The notes beneath the pieces were generated by a model, which saw only the letters and a program-made list of their open reading frames with translations, made no database searches and was not told the origin of the DNA. The position numbers and the translations under genes were made by a program. Shown one piece after another: positions 52,279-61,252 of a stretch of DNA of 64,000 bases. Each line of letters starts with the position of its first letter. Within the stretch, counting starts at the first letter, position 1. This stretch comes from Streptomyces violascens (lineage in GTDB: Bacteria > Actinomycetota > Actinomycetes > Streptomycetales > Streptomycetaceae), in the NCBI RefSeq assembly GCF_014649955.1, contig NZ_BMUA01000005.1:1-64000 (forward strand), read 5' to 3'.

Positions 52279-52842
52279 ATGAGCATCATCGTGATCGGAT
52301 TCGTCACCCTGGACGGGATCGTGACCGACCCCACCGGTTCGGAGGGAACGCCGCTGGGCGGCTGGGCGCTGCGGCACGGCCGTGAAGCAATCGACGGGGA
52401 CAAGTTCCGGCTCGGCCGCACGCTGGACGACGGCGTGCTGCTGTTCGGGCGCACCACCTGGCAGATCTTCTCGCGGCTGTGGCCGGGACGCGAGGGCCCG
52501 TTCGCCGCGCGCATGAACGCCGTCCCGAAACTGGTCGCCTCCCGCACACTGAGCGACGCGGACAGCGCGGCCTGGGCGAACTCCACGATCCTGGAAGGCG
52601 ACGTCATCGACGCGGTCAAGCAGGAACCGCGCGACGTGGTCGTCATCGGCAGCCTCAGCCTCGTACACCGGCTCATGACCGAGGAGCTGATCGACGAGTA
52701 CCGGCTGCTGACCTTTCCCACCGTCCTCGGCACCGGTGACCGGCTCTTCCCCGCGGGCGGTCGGCCGGCGCATCTGGAGTGCGTGTCGGCGGAACAGGCC
52801 GGCGCCGCCGTCCTCACCCGCTATCGCAGGGCCTCTCGATGA
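52279..52842 (+). CDS. Dihydrofolate reductase/RibD-like family protein
   Basis: 187 residues of the RibD C-terminal/DHFR fold: IIVIGFVTLDGIVTDPTGSEG, VLLFGRTTWQIF, KLVASRTLS, VVVIGSLSLVHRLM and LTFPTVLGTGDRLFP. These bacterial proteins are common behind ECF sigma genes and probably bind NADPH; the substrate is unknown. Converges with the Rieske-domain gene, 24 bp apart. Confidence 0.82.
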   Translation: MSIIVIGFVTLDGIVTDPTGSEGTPLGGWALRHGREAIDGDKFRLGRTLDDGVLLFGRTTWQIFSRLWPGREGPFAARMNAVPKLVASRTLSDADSAAWANSTILEGDVIDAVKQEPRDVVVIGSLSLVHRLMTEELIDEYRLLTFPTVLGTGDRLFPAGGRPAHLECVSAEQAGAAVLTRYRRASR

Positions 52843-52866
52843 CGGACCGCTTCGTCGTCCTGTGGG

Positions 52867-53823
52867 TCACCCTGCCGAGGGGAGACGGACCCGCAGGACG
52901 CCGTTCTCGGTCACCTCGGTCTCGAACACGGGCTGCGGCGCCGTAGCGGGGCCGCGCACGATCATGCCGTCGGACAGGCGGAACACGCTTGAATGCAAAG
53001 GGCATTCGACGCATCCGTCGGTCACTTCGCCTTCGGAGAGGCGGCCGGAGAAGTGGCTGCATCCGTCGGCCAGCACATGGACGTCACCGTCCGCTGTCCG
53101 CAGCACGAACAGGGGCACCGTGCCCAGCATGCGCTGGACCGCCTCGCCCACCGGGAGTTCCTGCGCGCTGCCCAGGCTGTGCCAGCCGGGTTCCACGAGG
53201 TGCGTCAGGGCCGCCGTCTTGTTGGAGCCGGCCGACTGCCGGAAGGCGAGGTGACCGCCGATCACTCCGCCCAGACCGGCCGCAGCGAGCCCGGCGAACG
53301 CCAAGGCCCTGCCGAGCACCGGCCTGCCCCGGCCGCGGACCTTCCAGGAACCCGCGTACAGGCCGATCGCCACGGCGTTCGATGCGGCGTGCACCAACCC
53401 GGTGCGCAGCTGCTCCTCGGGCTGCTCCGCCCAGTCCGCCCACCCGGCCCAGGCAGCAGGCGCCGCGGACACCACACCCACGCCCACCAGCAGGCGCGCG
53501 TTACGGCCCGCCCCCGGGACCAGGTCCAGTACCGCCGCGGAGATCCAGGCGCCCATCGGCACCTGGACCAGGGCCGGGTGGAGCGGATGGCCGATCTGCC
53601 GACCGTGCAGAACGTCGCGGAAACTCCCCAGCGGAAGACCGCGCACGGCCTTCTGCAGGGGGGTGGTCACGCGGTCCAGGGCCTCGGCCCTGCCCAAGGC
53701 GTCGAGCGCTTTGAGGAGCGTCGGGATCCGCCCGGCGGATTCTGCCCGGCACACCTCACCCGGGCCGTCCGGGGCCCCGCCCGTCACCGTTGGCTTCGCG
53801 AAGATCGCGGACAGCAGTCGCAT
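52867..53823 (-). CDS. DUF2231 membrane protein with C-terminal Rieske [2Fe-2S] domain
   Basis: 318 residues. The middle has DUF2231-type membrane segments (HGRQIGHPLHPALVQVPMG, then four helices). The C-terminus is a Rieske domain with CSH and CPLH cluster motifs (ADGCSHFSG, CVECPLHSSVF). Electron transfer at the membrane is likely. ATG at 53823. The partner enzyme is not obvious in the window. Confidence 0.85.
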   Translation of the reverse strand: MRLLSAIFAKPTVTGGAPDGPGEVCRAESAGRIPTLLKALDALGRAEALDRVTTPLQKAVRGLPLGSFRDVLHGRQIGHPLHPALVQVPMGAWISAAVLDLVPGAGRNARLLVGVGVVSAAPAAWAGWADWAEQPEEQLRTGLVHAASNAVAIGLYAGSWKVRGRGRPVLGRALAFAGLAAAGLGGVIGGHLAFRQSAGSNKTAALTHLVEPGWHSLGSAQELPVGEAVQRMLGTVPLFVLRTADGDVHVLADGCSHFSGRLSEGEVTDGCVECPLHSSVFRLSDGMIVRGPATAPQPVFETEVTENGVLRVRLPSAG

Positions 53824-54089
53824 GTGGTGCGGGTTTCCTGCCCGCCCGAGGCCCAAACGCCCCGGTACGTTCTCCACCCCGCTCGGCCCATCGCCACAGC
53901 GGCGCGGCGCTCGGGTGAGTCGCCCTGCGTGTGCTTCCGGTACGTCGCCCGTGCCCGCACCGTAGGACGCTGGTTTCACGCAATCAAAAGGTGGAATCCA
54001 ATTTCCGGTATCTATTGACGCATGACGGCGTGGAAGGGGAGATTGAAGGAGACCGACGTAGCCGGGTGGAGTCCTCTTGGGAGGCTGCC

Positions 54090-54503
54090 GTGGAAGCTTC
54101 AGAGCTGTTCCCGCGAGCCGCGGGCATCGAGGTGTTCCCTTCCACCGAGTCGTCGGCGCCTGCTGAGGTCGGGCGTACGGTCGTCCTGGTCGAAGGCGAG
54201 CTCGACCTCGACAGCGCGCAGACCCTGTACCAGCAACTGCGCAGGGCGTTGGACCGCTCGGTGGGCGGCTTGGTCATCGACTTTCAAGGCGTCGGCTTCT
54301 GCGACTGCTCCGGACTGAACACACTGCTCCGTGTGCGCCACCGTGCTCTGGCACAGGGCAAGACGATCAGCATCCGGGCGGCGGGCCCCGCGGTGGACAG
54401 GCTCTTGGCGATGACCCGTACCCGCGCCCTCTTCACCTCCTCCGGCCATACCCGCCCCCGGCCCGATGCGCCCCCGTCCCGGGCACTGGGGCATCCGGCC
54501 TGA
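54090..54503 (+). CDS. STAS-domain anti-sigma-factor antagonist
   Basis: 137 residues with a STAS domain: TVVLVEGELDLDSAQTLYQQLRRALD, LVIDFQGVGFCDCSGLNTLLRVRHRAL (phosphorylatable Ser in DCSGL) and AAGPAVDRLLAMTRTRALF. Such proteins switch on sigma factors when unphosphorylated by binding anti-sigma kinases. GTG at 54090 has GGGAGG five bases upstream, which rules out the longer frame. No kinase partner is in the window. Confidence 0.82.
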   Translation: MEASELFPRAAGIEVFPSTESSAPAEVGRTVVLVEGELDLDSAQTLYQQLRRALDRSVGGLVIDFQGVGFCDCSGLNTLLRVRHRALAQGKTISIRAAGPAVDRLLAMTRTRALFTSSGHTRPRPDAPPSRALGHPA

Positions 54504-54635
54504 ACCCACGACACGGGCGGACAGCCGGGCGGCCAATGGCGATATGTGGCGGTTTCACTGGTTGAGTGTCGGAAGACATCGTTGTGGTCGACCGCTCGTC
54601 CTTGAGGGTCCGCCCCGACACGAAGGAGACGGCTC

Positions 54636-56066
54636 ATGGGCAGTGGCGGACGGCCGCCGGCCTCCGGCCCGCCCGGTGGGCCGAGACGCTCGCCGCCGGA
54701 CGAGGCGCATGAACCCGGGCGTCTCGAACGGCTCGGCGCCGCGACGGCAGCCCGTGCGGCCGCGGCTGCGGCGGTTGCACGGGCGACGGCGCAGCGGATT
54801 GGCCGGACGCCTCCGCCTCCGGGACCCTTCCGCCCCGGATTCTGGCGCAGTCCGATCCGCGGTCCCTGGCTGACGTCGGTGTTCGGCCTGCTGCTCCTTG
54901 TCGGCATCCCGGTGCTGTTCGTCACCGGGATGCTCTCGTACGCCGCCTACAACCCCGGTCTGGGCAACGACCAGACCCCCACCAAGGGGCTGCTGGGCTT
55001 CTACCTCTTCGACTGGCCCACCCACCCCTACTGGCTCTACCGGCTGACCCAGGGTGTGCACGTCACGCTCGGCGTGGTCCTCGTGCCGGTGCTCCTTGCC
55101 AAGCTGTGGTCGGTCATCCCGAAGCTGTTCGAGTGGCTTCCGGTCCGCACCGTCGCGCACGGCCTGGAGCGGCTCTCCCTGCTGATGCTGGTGGGTGGGG
55201 TCATCTTCGAGTTCGTGACCGGAATCCTCAACATCCAGCTCTACTACGTCTTCCCGGGCTCCTTCTACACCCTGCATTTCTACGGTGCCTGGGTGTTCAT
55301 CGCCGCGTTCGTGGTCCATGTGGCACTCCGGCTCGGCCGGATGACGCGTGCCCTCGGCTCCCGCGATCTGGCCGCCGAGCTCCGCACCGGGGTGGCGGGC
55401 ACCCGGCCCGAGCCCCCCGACCCGGACGGCCTGGTTCCGGCCGCGCCCGCGGCGCCGACGATGTCGCGCCGCGGTGCCGTGGGGATGGTGGGGGCGGGGT
55501 CACTGCTCCTGCTGGTGGTGACCGCGGGGCAGAGCATCGGCGGCCGGCTGCGCAGCACCGCCCTCCTCGCGCCGCACAACCGGGACCCGGGCAGCGGGCC
55601 CAACGGCTTCCAGATCAACAAGACGGCCGCGGCCGTCGGGGTCTCCGCGTCCCACGTCGGCCCGAGCTGGCGACTGGAGGTGAACGGCCACGGACCGGCG
55701 CTGGTCTTCACGCGTGAGCAACTTCTGACGATGCGTCAGTACACGGCCGCGCTGCCCATCGCCTGTGTGGAAGGGTGGTCCACCGCCGACCAGCACTGGA
55801 GCGGCCTGCGCCTCACCGACCTCGCCGCCATGTCGGGACTGCCCGACGCGGGAAGCGTCCTTGTGGAATCCGTGCAACCGCCCGGCCCCTACAGTTCGGT
55901 GGTCCTGCGCGGCAACCAGATCCACGACCCACGGGCCCTGCTCGCCCTGCACGTCAACGGGGCGGATCTCTCACTCGACCACGGCTACCCGGCCCGCGTC
56001 ATCGTCCCGGCCAACCCCGGCGTGAACAACACCAAGTGGGTGCACCGGCTTACCTTCAGGACCTGA
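54636..56066 (+). CDS. Cytochrome b-like / molybdopterin (YedY-type) oxidoreductase fusion
   Basis: 476 residues. An Ala-rich N-terminus is followed by four to five helices with His residues in a cytochrome b pattern (YRLTQGVHVTLGVVL, YTLHFYGAWVFIAAFVVHVAL). Then comes an extracytoplasmic oxidoreductase domain with the molybdopterin ligand Cys in PIACVEGWSTADQHW and GYPARVIVPANPGVNNTKWVHR. The catalytic and heme subunits seen separately in MsrPQ-type systems are fused here. A partner membrane protein follows 6 bp downstream. Confidence 0.82.
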   Translation: MGSGGRPPASGPPGGPRRSPPDEAHEPGRLERLGAATAARAAAAAAVARATAQRIGRTPPPPGPFRPGFWRSPIRGPWLTSVFGLLLLVGIPVLFVTGMLSYAAYNPGLGNDQTPTKGLLGFYLFDWPTHPYWLYRLTQGVHVTLGVVLVPVLLAKLWSVIPKLFEWLPVRTVAHGLERLSLLMLVGGVIFEFVTGILNIQLYYVFPGSFYTLHFYGAWVFIAAFVVHVALRLGRMTRALGSRDLAAELRTGVAGTRPEPPDPDGLVPAAPAAPTMSRRGAVGMVGAGSLLLLVVTAGQSIGGRLRSTALLAPHNRDPGSGPNGFQINKTAAAVGVSASHVGPSWRLEVNGHGPALVFTREQLLTMRQYTAALPIACVEGWSTADQHWSGLRLTDLAAMSGLPDAGSVLVESVQPPGPYSSVVLRGNQIHDPRALLALHVNGADLSLDHGYPARVIVPANPGVNNTKWVHRLTFRT

Positions 56067-56072
56067 CTGCCC

Positions 56073-56579
56073 ATGGCACGCTTCGGCCGCTGGTACGGCT
56101 CCGGGCCCCTCCATCTCCTGGCGCTGATCTGCTCGTTCGCGCTCACCGGCTACGCGCTGGTGCGGCTGTTCGCGGTCCGGCCGCTCGATGTGGCGGTGTG
56201 GTTCGTGGGAGCGGCGATCCTCCACGACCTGATCCTGCTCCCGCTGTACTCGCTCGCCGACCTCTCGGCCCAGTCCGTACTGCGCCACCGCACCGGCCGC
56301 GTGCCGGAGGTGCCGTGGATCAACTACCTGCGCGTGCCCACCTTCCTGTCCGGCGTGCTGCTCCTCGTGTGGTTCCCGCTCATCCTCGATCTGGCGGTCC
56401 CTTACGAAGGCGCCACGCGGCTGGCCGAAAACGTCTACCTCGGCCGATGGCTGGTGATCACCGCAGTGCTCTTCGGCGCTTCGGCAGTGGCCTTCGCCCT
56501 CACCTTGCGCCGCCTCCGTCGGGCCGCCCATGCCGACGACGAGGAGCGCCCCGCATCAGGCGACGACGCCGCGCGGTGA
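56073..56579 (+). CDS. Membrane protein partner of the molybdopterin oxidoreductase
   Basis: 168 residues with four hydrophobic segments (LHLLALICSFALTGYAL, VAVWFVGAAILHDLILLPLYSLAD, FLSGVLLLVWFPLILDLAV, LVITAVLFGASAVAFAL) and a short acidic tail. The gene begins 6 bp after the oxidoreductase stop, so it is an operon partner. The family is not recognised. His and Asp in the HDLILLP segment could bind a cofactor or metal. Confidence 0.75.
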   Translation: MARFGRWYGSGPLHLLALICSFALTGYALVRLFAVRPLDVAVWFVGAAILHDLILLPLYSLADLSAQSVLRHRTGRVPEVPWINYLRVPTFLSGVLLLVWFPLILDLAVPYEGATRLAENVYLGRWLVITAVLFGASAVAFALTLRRLRRAAHADDEERPASGDDAAR

Positions 56580-56620
56580 GCCCCCGCCGATCTGCCCCGC
56601 GCGCAGCCGGGGGCCGGCGC

Positions 56621-56637
56621 GAGCGGGCGATCCGCTC
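56621..56637 (-). terminator. Short hairpin at the alpha/beta hydrolase 3' end
   Basis: GAGCGG-gcgat-CCGCTC is a perfect 6-bp stem that overlaps the hydrolase stop codon, between two convergent genes. Confidence 0.4.
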
Positions 56638-57466
56638 ACCGGGAATCGCGCGAACCGTGGTGATCCAGATGCTTCCGCAGGAACGCGATCTCCGCCTCGG
56701 CGGCCTGCTCGTGCGACTCCAGGAACGGGGCGTAATGGCGGCCGGGCAGATGCACCACCTGGGCATCCGGCGCGTTCGCGGCCGCCTGGACAGCGGGGGC
56801 CACGAGCACGCTCCGGTCCTGGTCGCAGACGACCACCAGCAGAGGGCACCGGATCCGGGAGGCGTGACGGCCGGGCCGGTACCCGCCGACCTGGAGGGCG
56901 ATCCTCGCGGCGACCGTCTGTTCCCAGTTCGTGTGGCGGCCCTCGGGGTCGGGAGCCCGGTCGCCGTCCATGGCGTCGGGCGTCGTCAGCGAGGCGACGG
57001 CGCCGCGCGGACCAGCGGCGGGGGCCAGGAGCGGCGGACGCCCGGCCAGACCGCCGAGCGCGTCCGCGACACCCAGGCCGAGGAGCCGCAGCAGCGCGCC
57101 TGGTGTCATGGAACGCAGGGCGTTGGGAGCGATCGCGCGGCCGTCGACCAGCGGCGGCTGTGCGATCGCGCAGGCCGGCCGGGGGTGGTCGGCCGCGACA
57201 TGGAAGACGTGGCCGCCCGCGAGCGAGAAGCCCCACACCGAGATCCCGTCCGGGTCGACACCGGGCAGACCGGCCGCGTACTCGATCGCGGCGTGCCAGT
57301 CGGCGACCTGCTCGTTGATGCGGACGATCCGGCGCGGCGTGCCCCCGCTCTCCCCGAACCGCCGGTGGTCGAAGGCGAGGACGGCGAAACCCGCGTCGTT
57401 GAACCGTGCGGCGAACAGGTCCGACGCCGGTTCCTCGGTCACCGCGGTGCCGCCGACCATCGGCAC
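56636..57466 (-). CDS. Alpha/beta hydrolase with a damaged N-terminus
   Basis: 276 residues with FDHRRFGESGG, nucleophile elbow VWGFSLAGG, DQDRSV (acid) and GRHYAPF (His), typical of the dienelactone hydrolase/X-Pro-like group. Relatives begin with a longer strand region before PVPMVGGTAVTEE. Here the sequence upstream in frame is VDAQEVTFAAGPVPM with no clear start codon and only AAAGGGGAG before it, as if ~25 residues were deleted. The protein may be unstable or start at this internal ATG. Confidence 0.6.
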   Translation of the reverse strand: MPMVGGTAVTEEPASDLFAARFNDAGFAVLAFDHRRFGESGGTPRRIVRINEQVADWHAAIEYAAGLPGVDPDGISVWGFSLAGGHVFHVAADHPRPACAIAQPPLVDGRAIAPNALRSMTPGALLRLLGLGVADALGGLAGRPPLLAPAAGPRGAVASLTTPDAMDGDRAPDPEGRHTNWEQTVAARIALQVGGYRPGRHASRIRCPLLVVVCDQDRSVLVAPAVQAAANAPDAQVVHLPGRHYAPFLESHEQAAEAEIAFLRKHLDHHGSRDSR

Positions 57467-57533
57467 CGGTCCAGCCGCGAAGGTGACTTCCTGTGCGTCA
57501 ACTCCCCTTTATCTAGGTCGAGTTGAACGCCCC

Positions 57534-57570
57534 GGCCGCGTTCCGGGGAGTCAATCCCCGGAACGCGGCC
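57534..57570 (-). terminator. Terminator of the 2-methylisoborneol operon
   Basis: Fifteen-base arms at 57534-57548 and 57556-57570 pair perfectly around the 7-nt loop AGTCAAT, 18 bp after the methyltransferase stop. Confidence 0.85.
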
Positions 57571-57588
57571 TCTCCGGTCGGCAGGCGG

Positions 57589-58482
57589 TCAGACTCGGTC
57601 GGCCGCGATCAGGACGTACTGGAACGAGCCGTCCCGGTACGAGTTGATGAACGCCTCCTCGATGCCCGTGACCAGCGACGACGTGGCCCGCAGCTCCCAG
57701 TACGGCAGGGTGTCGGGGGTGAGGTCGATGACGGCCTGGGGGACGAGGCGGTTGTCGGCCATCGCGCGCAGGTACTCGCGCCGCGAGTGGATGTTGCACT
57801 CGAAGTGCGCGTTGATCTGCGAGACCCACTTCGAGGGCTGGCCGTACCGCGGGTTCCAGCAGCCGGTGATGGTCACGTAGCGACCGCCGACCTTGAGGAT
57901 GCGGGAGTGCTCGGCGAAAAGGTCGTGCAGGTCGACGTACATGCTCGACTCGTTGTTCCACGAGGCCGCGGCCTGCCCGGTCTCGAACGGCGTGGAGAGC
58001 ATGTTGCAGACGCGGGCGCGGACGTGGTCCTGGATGTGGAGTTCGCCCGCGCGCCGGTTGGCGAACTCGGCCTGCTTGGCCGACAGGGTGACACCTTCGA
58101 CCTTGCATCCGAAGCGCTGGTGCGCCATCACCATCGAGCCGCCCCGGCCGCAGCCGGCGTCCACCAGGGTGTCGTCCCGCCCGATGTCGCCGAGGTGCTC
58201 CAGGAGAAGCTCGGCCTGCGCCGACTCCAGCCGGTGCAGCTCGGTGATCAGCTTCTTCTCGCTCTCGCTGTCGTTGGCGTCGCCGAGCGCGGCATGGTCG
58301 ACCTCACCGATGCCGTAGTGGTGGTGGTAGAGACCGTCGACATCGCCGAGCCGCAGATTCACGGGCCTCGCCTCGCCGTCCCAGTACCGGGCGATGTCCC
58401 CCTGGTAGGGAGTCGCCGGGTTGGGGATGAAGACGGAGGCGTCGGCGGCGGTGAGTTCGGTGCTGGTCACAGATGAGTCCAT
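57589..58482 (-). CDS. gppmt: Geranyl diphosphate 2-C-methyltransferase
   Basis: 297 residues. SAM-binding motif VDAGCGRGGSMVMAH, then VTLSAKQAEFANRRA, and the substrate-pocket stretch ASWNNESSMYVDLHDLFAE followed by RYVTITGCWNPRYG. These match the SAM-dependent C-methyltransferases that add a methyl group to C2 of GPP before cyclisation to 2-methylisoborneol. ATG at 58482, six bases after the cyclase stop, with AGGAAG upstream. Last gene of the operon. Confidence 0.93.
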   Translation of the reverse strand: MDSSVTSTELTAADASVFIPNPATPYQGDIARYWDGEARPVNLRLGDVDGLYHHHYGIGEVDHAALGDANDSESEKKLITELHRLESAQAELLLEHLGDIGRDDTLVDAGCGRGGSMVMAHQRFGCKVEGVTLSAKQAEFANRRAGELHIQDHVRARVCNMLSTPFETGQAAASWNNESSMYVDLHDLFAEHSRILKVGGRYVTITGCWNPRYGQPSKWVSQINAHFECNIHSRREYLRAMADNRLVPQAVIDLTPDTLPYWELRATSSLVTGIEEAFINSYRDGSFQYVLIAADRV

Positions 58483-58487
58483 TCTTC

Positions 58488-59741
58488 CTACCAGAAGTCC
58501 GGCAGGCTGTAGCGATAGGTGTTCGTTTGGTGCCAGTGGTGATTGCCGTCGACCCACGCGGCAACGCCTCGTAGGAAGCGCTGCACACTTGGGACGGGGC
58601 AGTCGGCGGCCAGGGCCGCGGCTTCGGTCTCGAAGTCGTGCATGAGGTCGTTGTGGACCTCGACCGACTTCAGATAGGCGTCCCGGTCGGAGAGGCCCTC
58701 ACGTTCGGCGATCACGACCGGCAGGTTCAAGTGACGCCCGGGAGCGTCGAGTTCCTTGGTGTACGAGTACAGGTCGTTCACGATGGTCGTCGCGTTGCCC
58801 GCGAGCGCGATGACCTTCTGCATGGCGGGTTGCGCGTGCAGGTCCGCGGGCAGTTCGTAGCCGCCGACGGTGTCGGTGATGGTGGGGCAGGGGCGGAAGT
58901 TGTTGAACTGACGCATCGCCAGGTACTCCCACACCTCGGGTACGTGGTCCTGCTGGGCCCACGCGGCCTCGGCGAGGTAGCCCATGTGCAGCCGGGCCAT
59001 GTCGTGCCGGAACCGGTCGGTCTGCGAGGCACTCGCCGTCTGGGCGAAGTACTCCATGGCCGAGCGGTACGCGCGGCGCGGCGCGTCCGAGTGGAGCGAC
59101 TTGGCCCACTCCGGCTGGTACTCCCGCGTCGTGTGCAGCGGGTCGAGTGCGGTGTGGGCGAGCAGAAGGCGTTCGCCGAGGCCGATCGGCGAGCCGCCGT
59201 GGTCCTCGCAGTAGCAGTCGTCCACGGCGTTCTCCGCCACCATCAGGCGGGTGGCGAGCATCAGGTGGTCGATGGTGGGCGCGTCCGGATGGCAGCCGAC
59301 CATGTAGCGGCCCACGGAGAAGCCGTCGAACTCCTCCTCCCAGTCGTCCGGATACAGCGAAACCTCGTCCAGCGCCCAGGACTTGATCCGGCGGCTGACC
59401 TCCTCGACCCGCACCGGGTCGGGCTCGGGCACCGGGTGGTGGTAGAGGCCCGGAATCGGCGTGCCCTGCGCAGCCGCCGGCGCCTGCGGCTCCTCCGGCA
59501 GGGTCAGACGCAGGCCCGCCGTGCCCAGGCCGGTGGGGCCGCGCAGGACCCGGTCCAGACCGGCGCTCGGTGCCGGTACCTCGGCTGAAGGGGCGGGCAA
59601 GGCGGGTGTTCCTGGTGGGCCGCCGGTGGCTGCCGTGATGTCTCGGGCGCGGGCCGCGGCATCGGCGAGGACGTACGCCCCGAAGTGGGCAGCCGCCTCG
59701 GGCAGGCTCGACTGCGGAAGTGTCGGCTCAGGCGCGGGCAT
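58488..59741 (-). CDS. tpc: 2-methylisoborneol synthase (class I terpene cyclase)
   Basis: 417 residues. The N-terminal ~110 residues are Ala/Pro-rich and low in structure, as in encapsulin-loaded cyclases. The catalytic domain has the first metal motif DDCYCEDHGG (Asp174, Asp175) and the NSE-type second motif NDLYSYTKE (Asn322, Asp323). It converts 2-methyl-GPP to 2-methylisoborneol. The disordered N-terminus is the likely loading region for the shell encoded 98 bp upstream. Confidence 0.93.
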   Translation of the reverse strand: MPAPEPTLPQSSLPEAAAHFGAYVLADAAARARDITAATGGPPGTPALPAPSAEVPAPSAGLDRVLRGPTGLGTAGLRLTLPEEPQAPAAAQGTPIPGLYHHPVPEPDPVRVEEVSRRIKSWALDEVSLYPDDWEEEFDGFSVGRYMVGCHPDAPTIDHLMLATRLMVAENAVDDCYCEDHGGSPIGLGERLLLAHTALDPLHTTREYQPEWAKSLHSDAPRRAYRSAMEYFAQTASASQTDRFRHDMARLHMGYLAEAAWAQQDHVPEVWEYLAMRQFNNFRPCPTITDTVGGYELPADLHAQPAMQKVIALAGNATTIVNDLYSYTKELDAPGRHLNLPVVIAEREGLSDRDAYLKSVEVHNDLMHDFETEAAALAADCPVPSVQRFLRGVAAWVDGNHHWHQTNTYRYSLPDFW

Positions 59742-59839
59742 CCATGGCTCCTTGATGGGGTGGGCGTTCTGCCAGGGGTGTTTCGGGCTGCGCGACCGCG
59801 CCGGAAGGGGGCGGCGCCACGCCGGGCGGGCAGGGTCCG

Positions 59840-61252
59840 CTAGCTGATCCGGCGGGCGATCTGCACGTTCTCCAGGACGCCGAGCGCGTCCGGCACGAGA
59901 ATGGCGGCGGAGTAATAGGTACTGACGAGGTAGGAGGTGATCGCCTGCTCGTCGAGGCCCATGAAGCGGACCGACAGACCCGGTTCGTACTCGTCCGGCA
60001 GCCCGGTCTGGCGCAGGCCGATGACGCCCTGGTTGTCCTCACCGGTACGCATGATGAGGATCGAGCTGGTCTTCTCCTTGGTGATCGGGATCTTGTCGCA
60101 GGGCAGGATCGGGACCCCGCGCCAGGCCTGGACCCGCCGGCCGTCGAGGTCGACCTGGTCCGGACACAGCCCGCGCGCGTTGAACTCACGCCCGATCGCG
60201 GCGATCGCCAAGGGGTGCGCCAGATAGAACTTGGAGCCGCGCCGGCGGCAGAGCAGCTCGTCCATGTCGTCCGGGGTCGGCGGGCCCGAGCGCGGCTGGA
60301 TGCGCTGCTTGAAGTCGGCGTTGTGGAGCAGCCCGAACTCCCGGTTGTTGATCAGCTCGTGCTCCTGGCGCTCGCGCAACGCCTCGACGGTGAGCCTGAG
60401 TTGCTCCTTGGTCTGGTTCATCGGACCGTTGAAGAGGTCGGCGACCCTCGTGTGGACCCGCAGAATGGTCTGCGCGGCCGAGAGCTCGTACTCGCGCGGG
60501 TGGGCTTCGTAGTCGGCGAACGCGCCGGGCAGGCCATGCTCGCCGTGGTGGCCGGCGGACATCGCGATCTCCGCCTCGCCGCGGTGGTTCTGGCGCTGAC
60601 GGGGGAGCGACTTGAAGCCTTCGACGTGGTCGCGCAGGTCCGGCGCCGCGGACAGCACGGCCTCGAAGTCGGCGCGGGACAGGGAGAGCAGGGTGCCCGA
60701 GGTCTCGGCGGTGGCGGTGTGCTCCCACCGGGCGTTCTCGTCGAGGAGGGCGTGCTCGCCGAACCGGTCGCCGTCGCCGAGCACGTCCAGGGCGAGCTCG
60801 TCTCCGTACCCGCCGACGGAGGTCTGGCTGATCCGGCCGTGGGCGATCAGGTGGAGCCGGTCCGCGGGCGCGCCGCGCTCGACCAGCGTCTCGCCGGCCT
60901 CGAAGTCGCGCTGGACGCAGCGACCGGCGATCGCGGTAAGGACCTCCACGTCGTCGAAGCCGCGCAGCAGGGCCAGTTCCCCCAGTTCACGGGGGATCAC
61001 CCGGACGTCGGCGCCGTCCTGGACGAACTCCACCCGCCCGTCGCCGACGGTGTAGGTGAGGCGCCGGTTCACCCGGTAGACCCCGCCCTTGGTCTCCACC
61101 CAGGGGAGCATCCGCAGCAGCCAGCGATCGGAGATCTCCTGCATCTGCGGGGCGGACTTGGTCGTGGTGGCAAGGTTGCGTGCGGCCGCCGTGCCCAGGC
61201 TGGACTGCCGCGGCGGCTCCAATTGGGTGTCGGGGCTCGAATCAACAGTCAT
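59840..61252 (-). CDS. Family 2B encapsulin shell protein with cyclic-nucleotide-binding domain
   Basis: 470 residues. An N-terminal arm is followed by the HK97-type shell fold interrupted by a CBD/CAP_ED domain (~95-215: [35 protein letters not shown]) and then the shell core ([41 protein letters not shown]). The CBD has FGEHALL, but the usual Arg is displaced ([10 protein letters not shown]), so nucleotide binding is not certain. This family forms compartments that enclose 2-methylisoborneol synthase. ATG at 61252 has AAGGAG upstream; an in-frame extension to 61450 is not supported. First gene of the operon. Confidence 0.9.
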   Translation of the reverse strand: MTVDSSPDTQLEPPRQSSLGTAAARNLATTTKSAPQMQEISDRWLLRMLPWVETKGGVYRVNRRLTYTVGDGRVEFVQDGADVRVIPRELGELALLRGFDDVEVLTAIAGRCVQRDFEAGETLVERGAPADRLHLIAHGRISQTSVGGYGDELALDVLGDGDRFGEHALLDENARWEHTATAETSGTLLSLSRADFEAVLSAAPDLRDHVEGFKSLPRQRQNHRGEAEIAMSAGHHGEHGLPGAFADYEAHPREYELSAAQTILRVHTRVADLFNGPMNQTKEQLRLTVEALRERQEHELINNREFGLLHNADFKQRIQPRSGPPTPDDMDELLCRRRGSKFYLAHPLAIAAIGREFNARGLCPDQVDLDGRRVQAWRGVPILPCDKIPITKEKTSSILIMRTGEDNQGVIGLRQTGLPDEYEPGLSVRFMGLDEQAITSYLVSTYYSAAILVPDALGVLENVQIARRIS

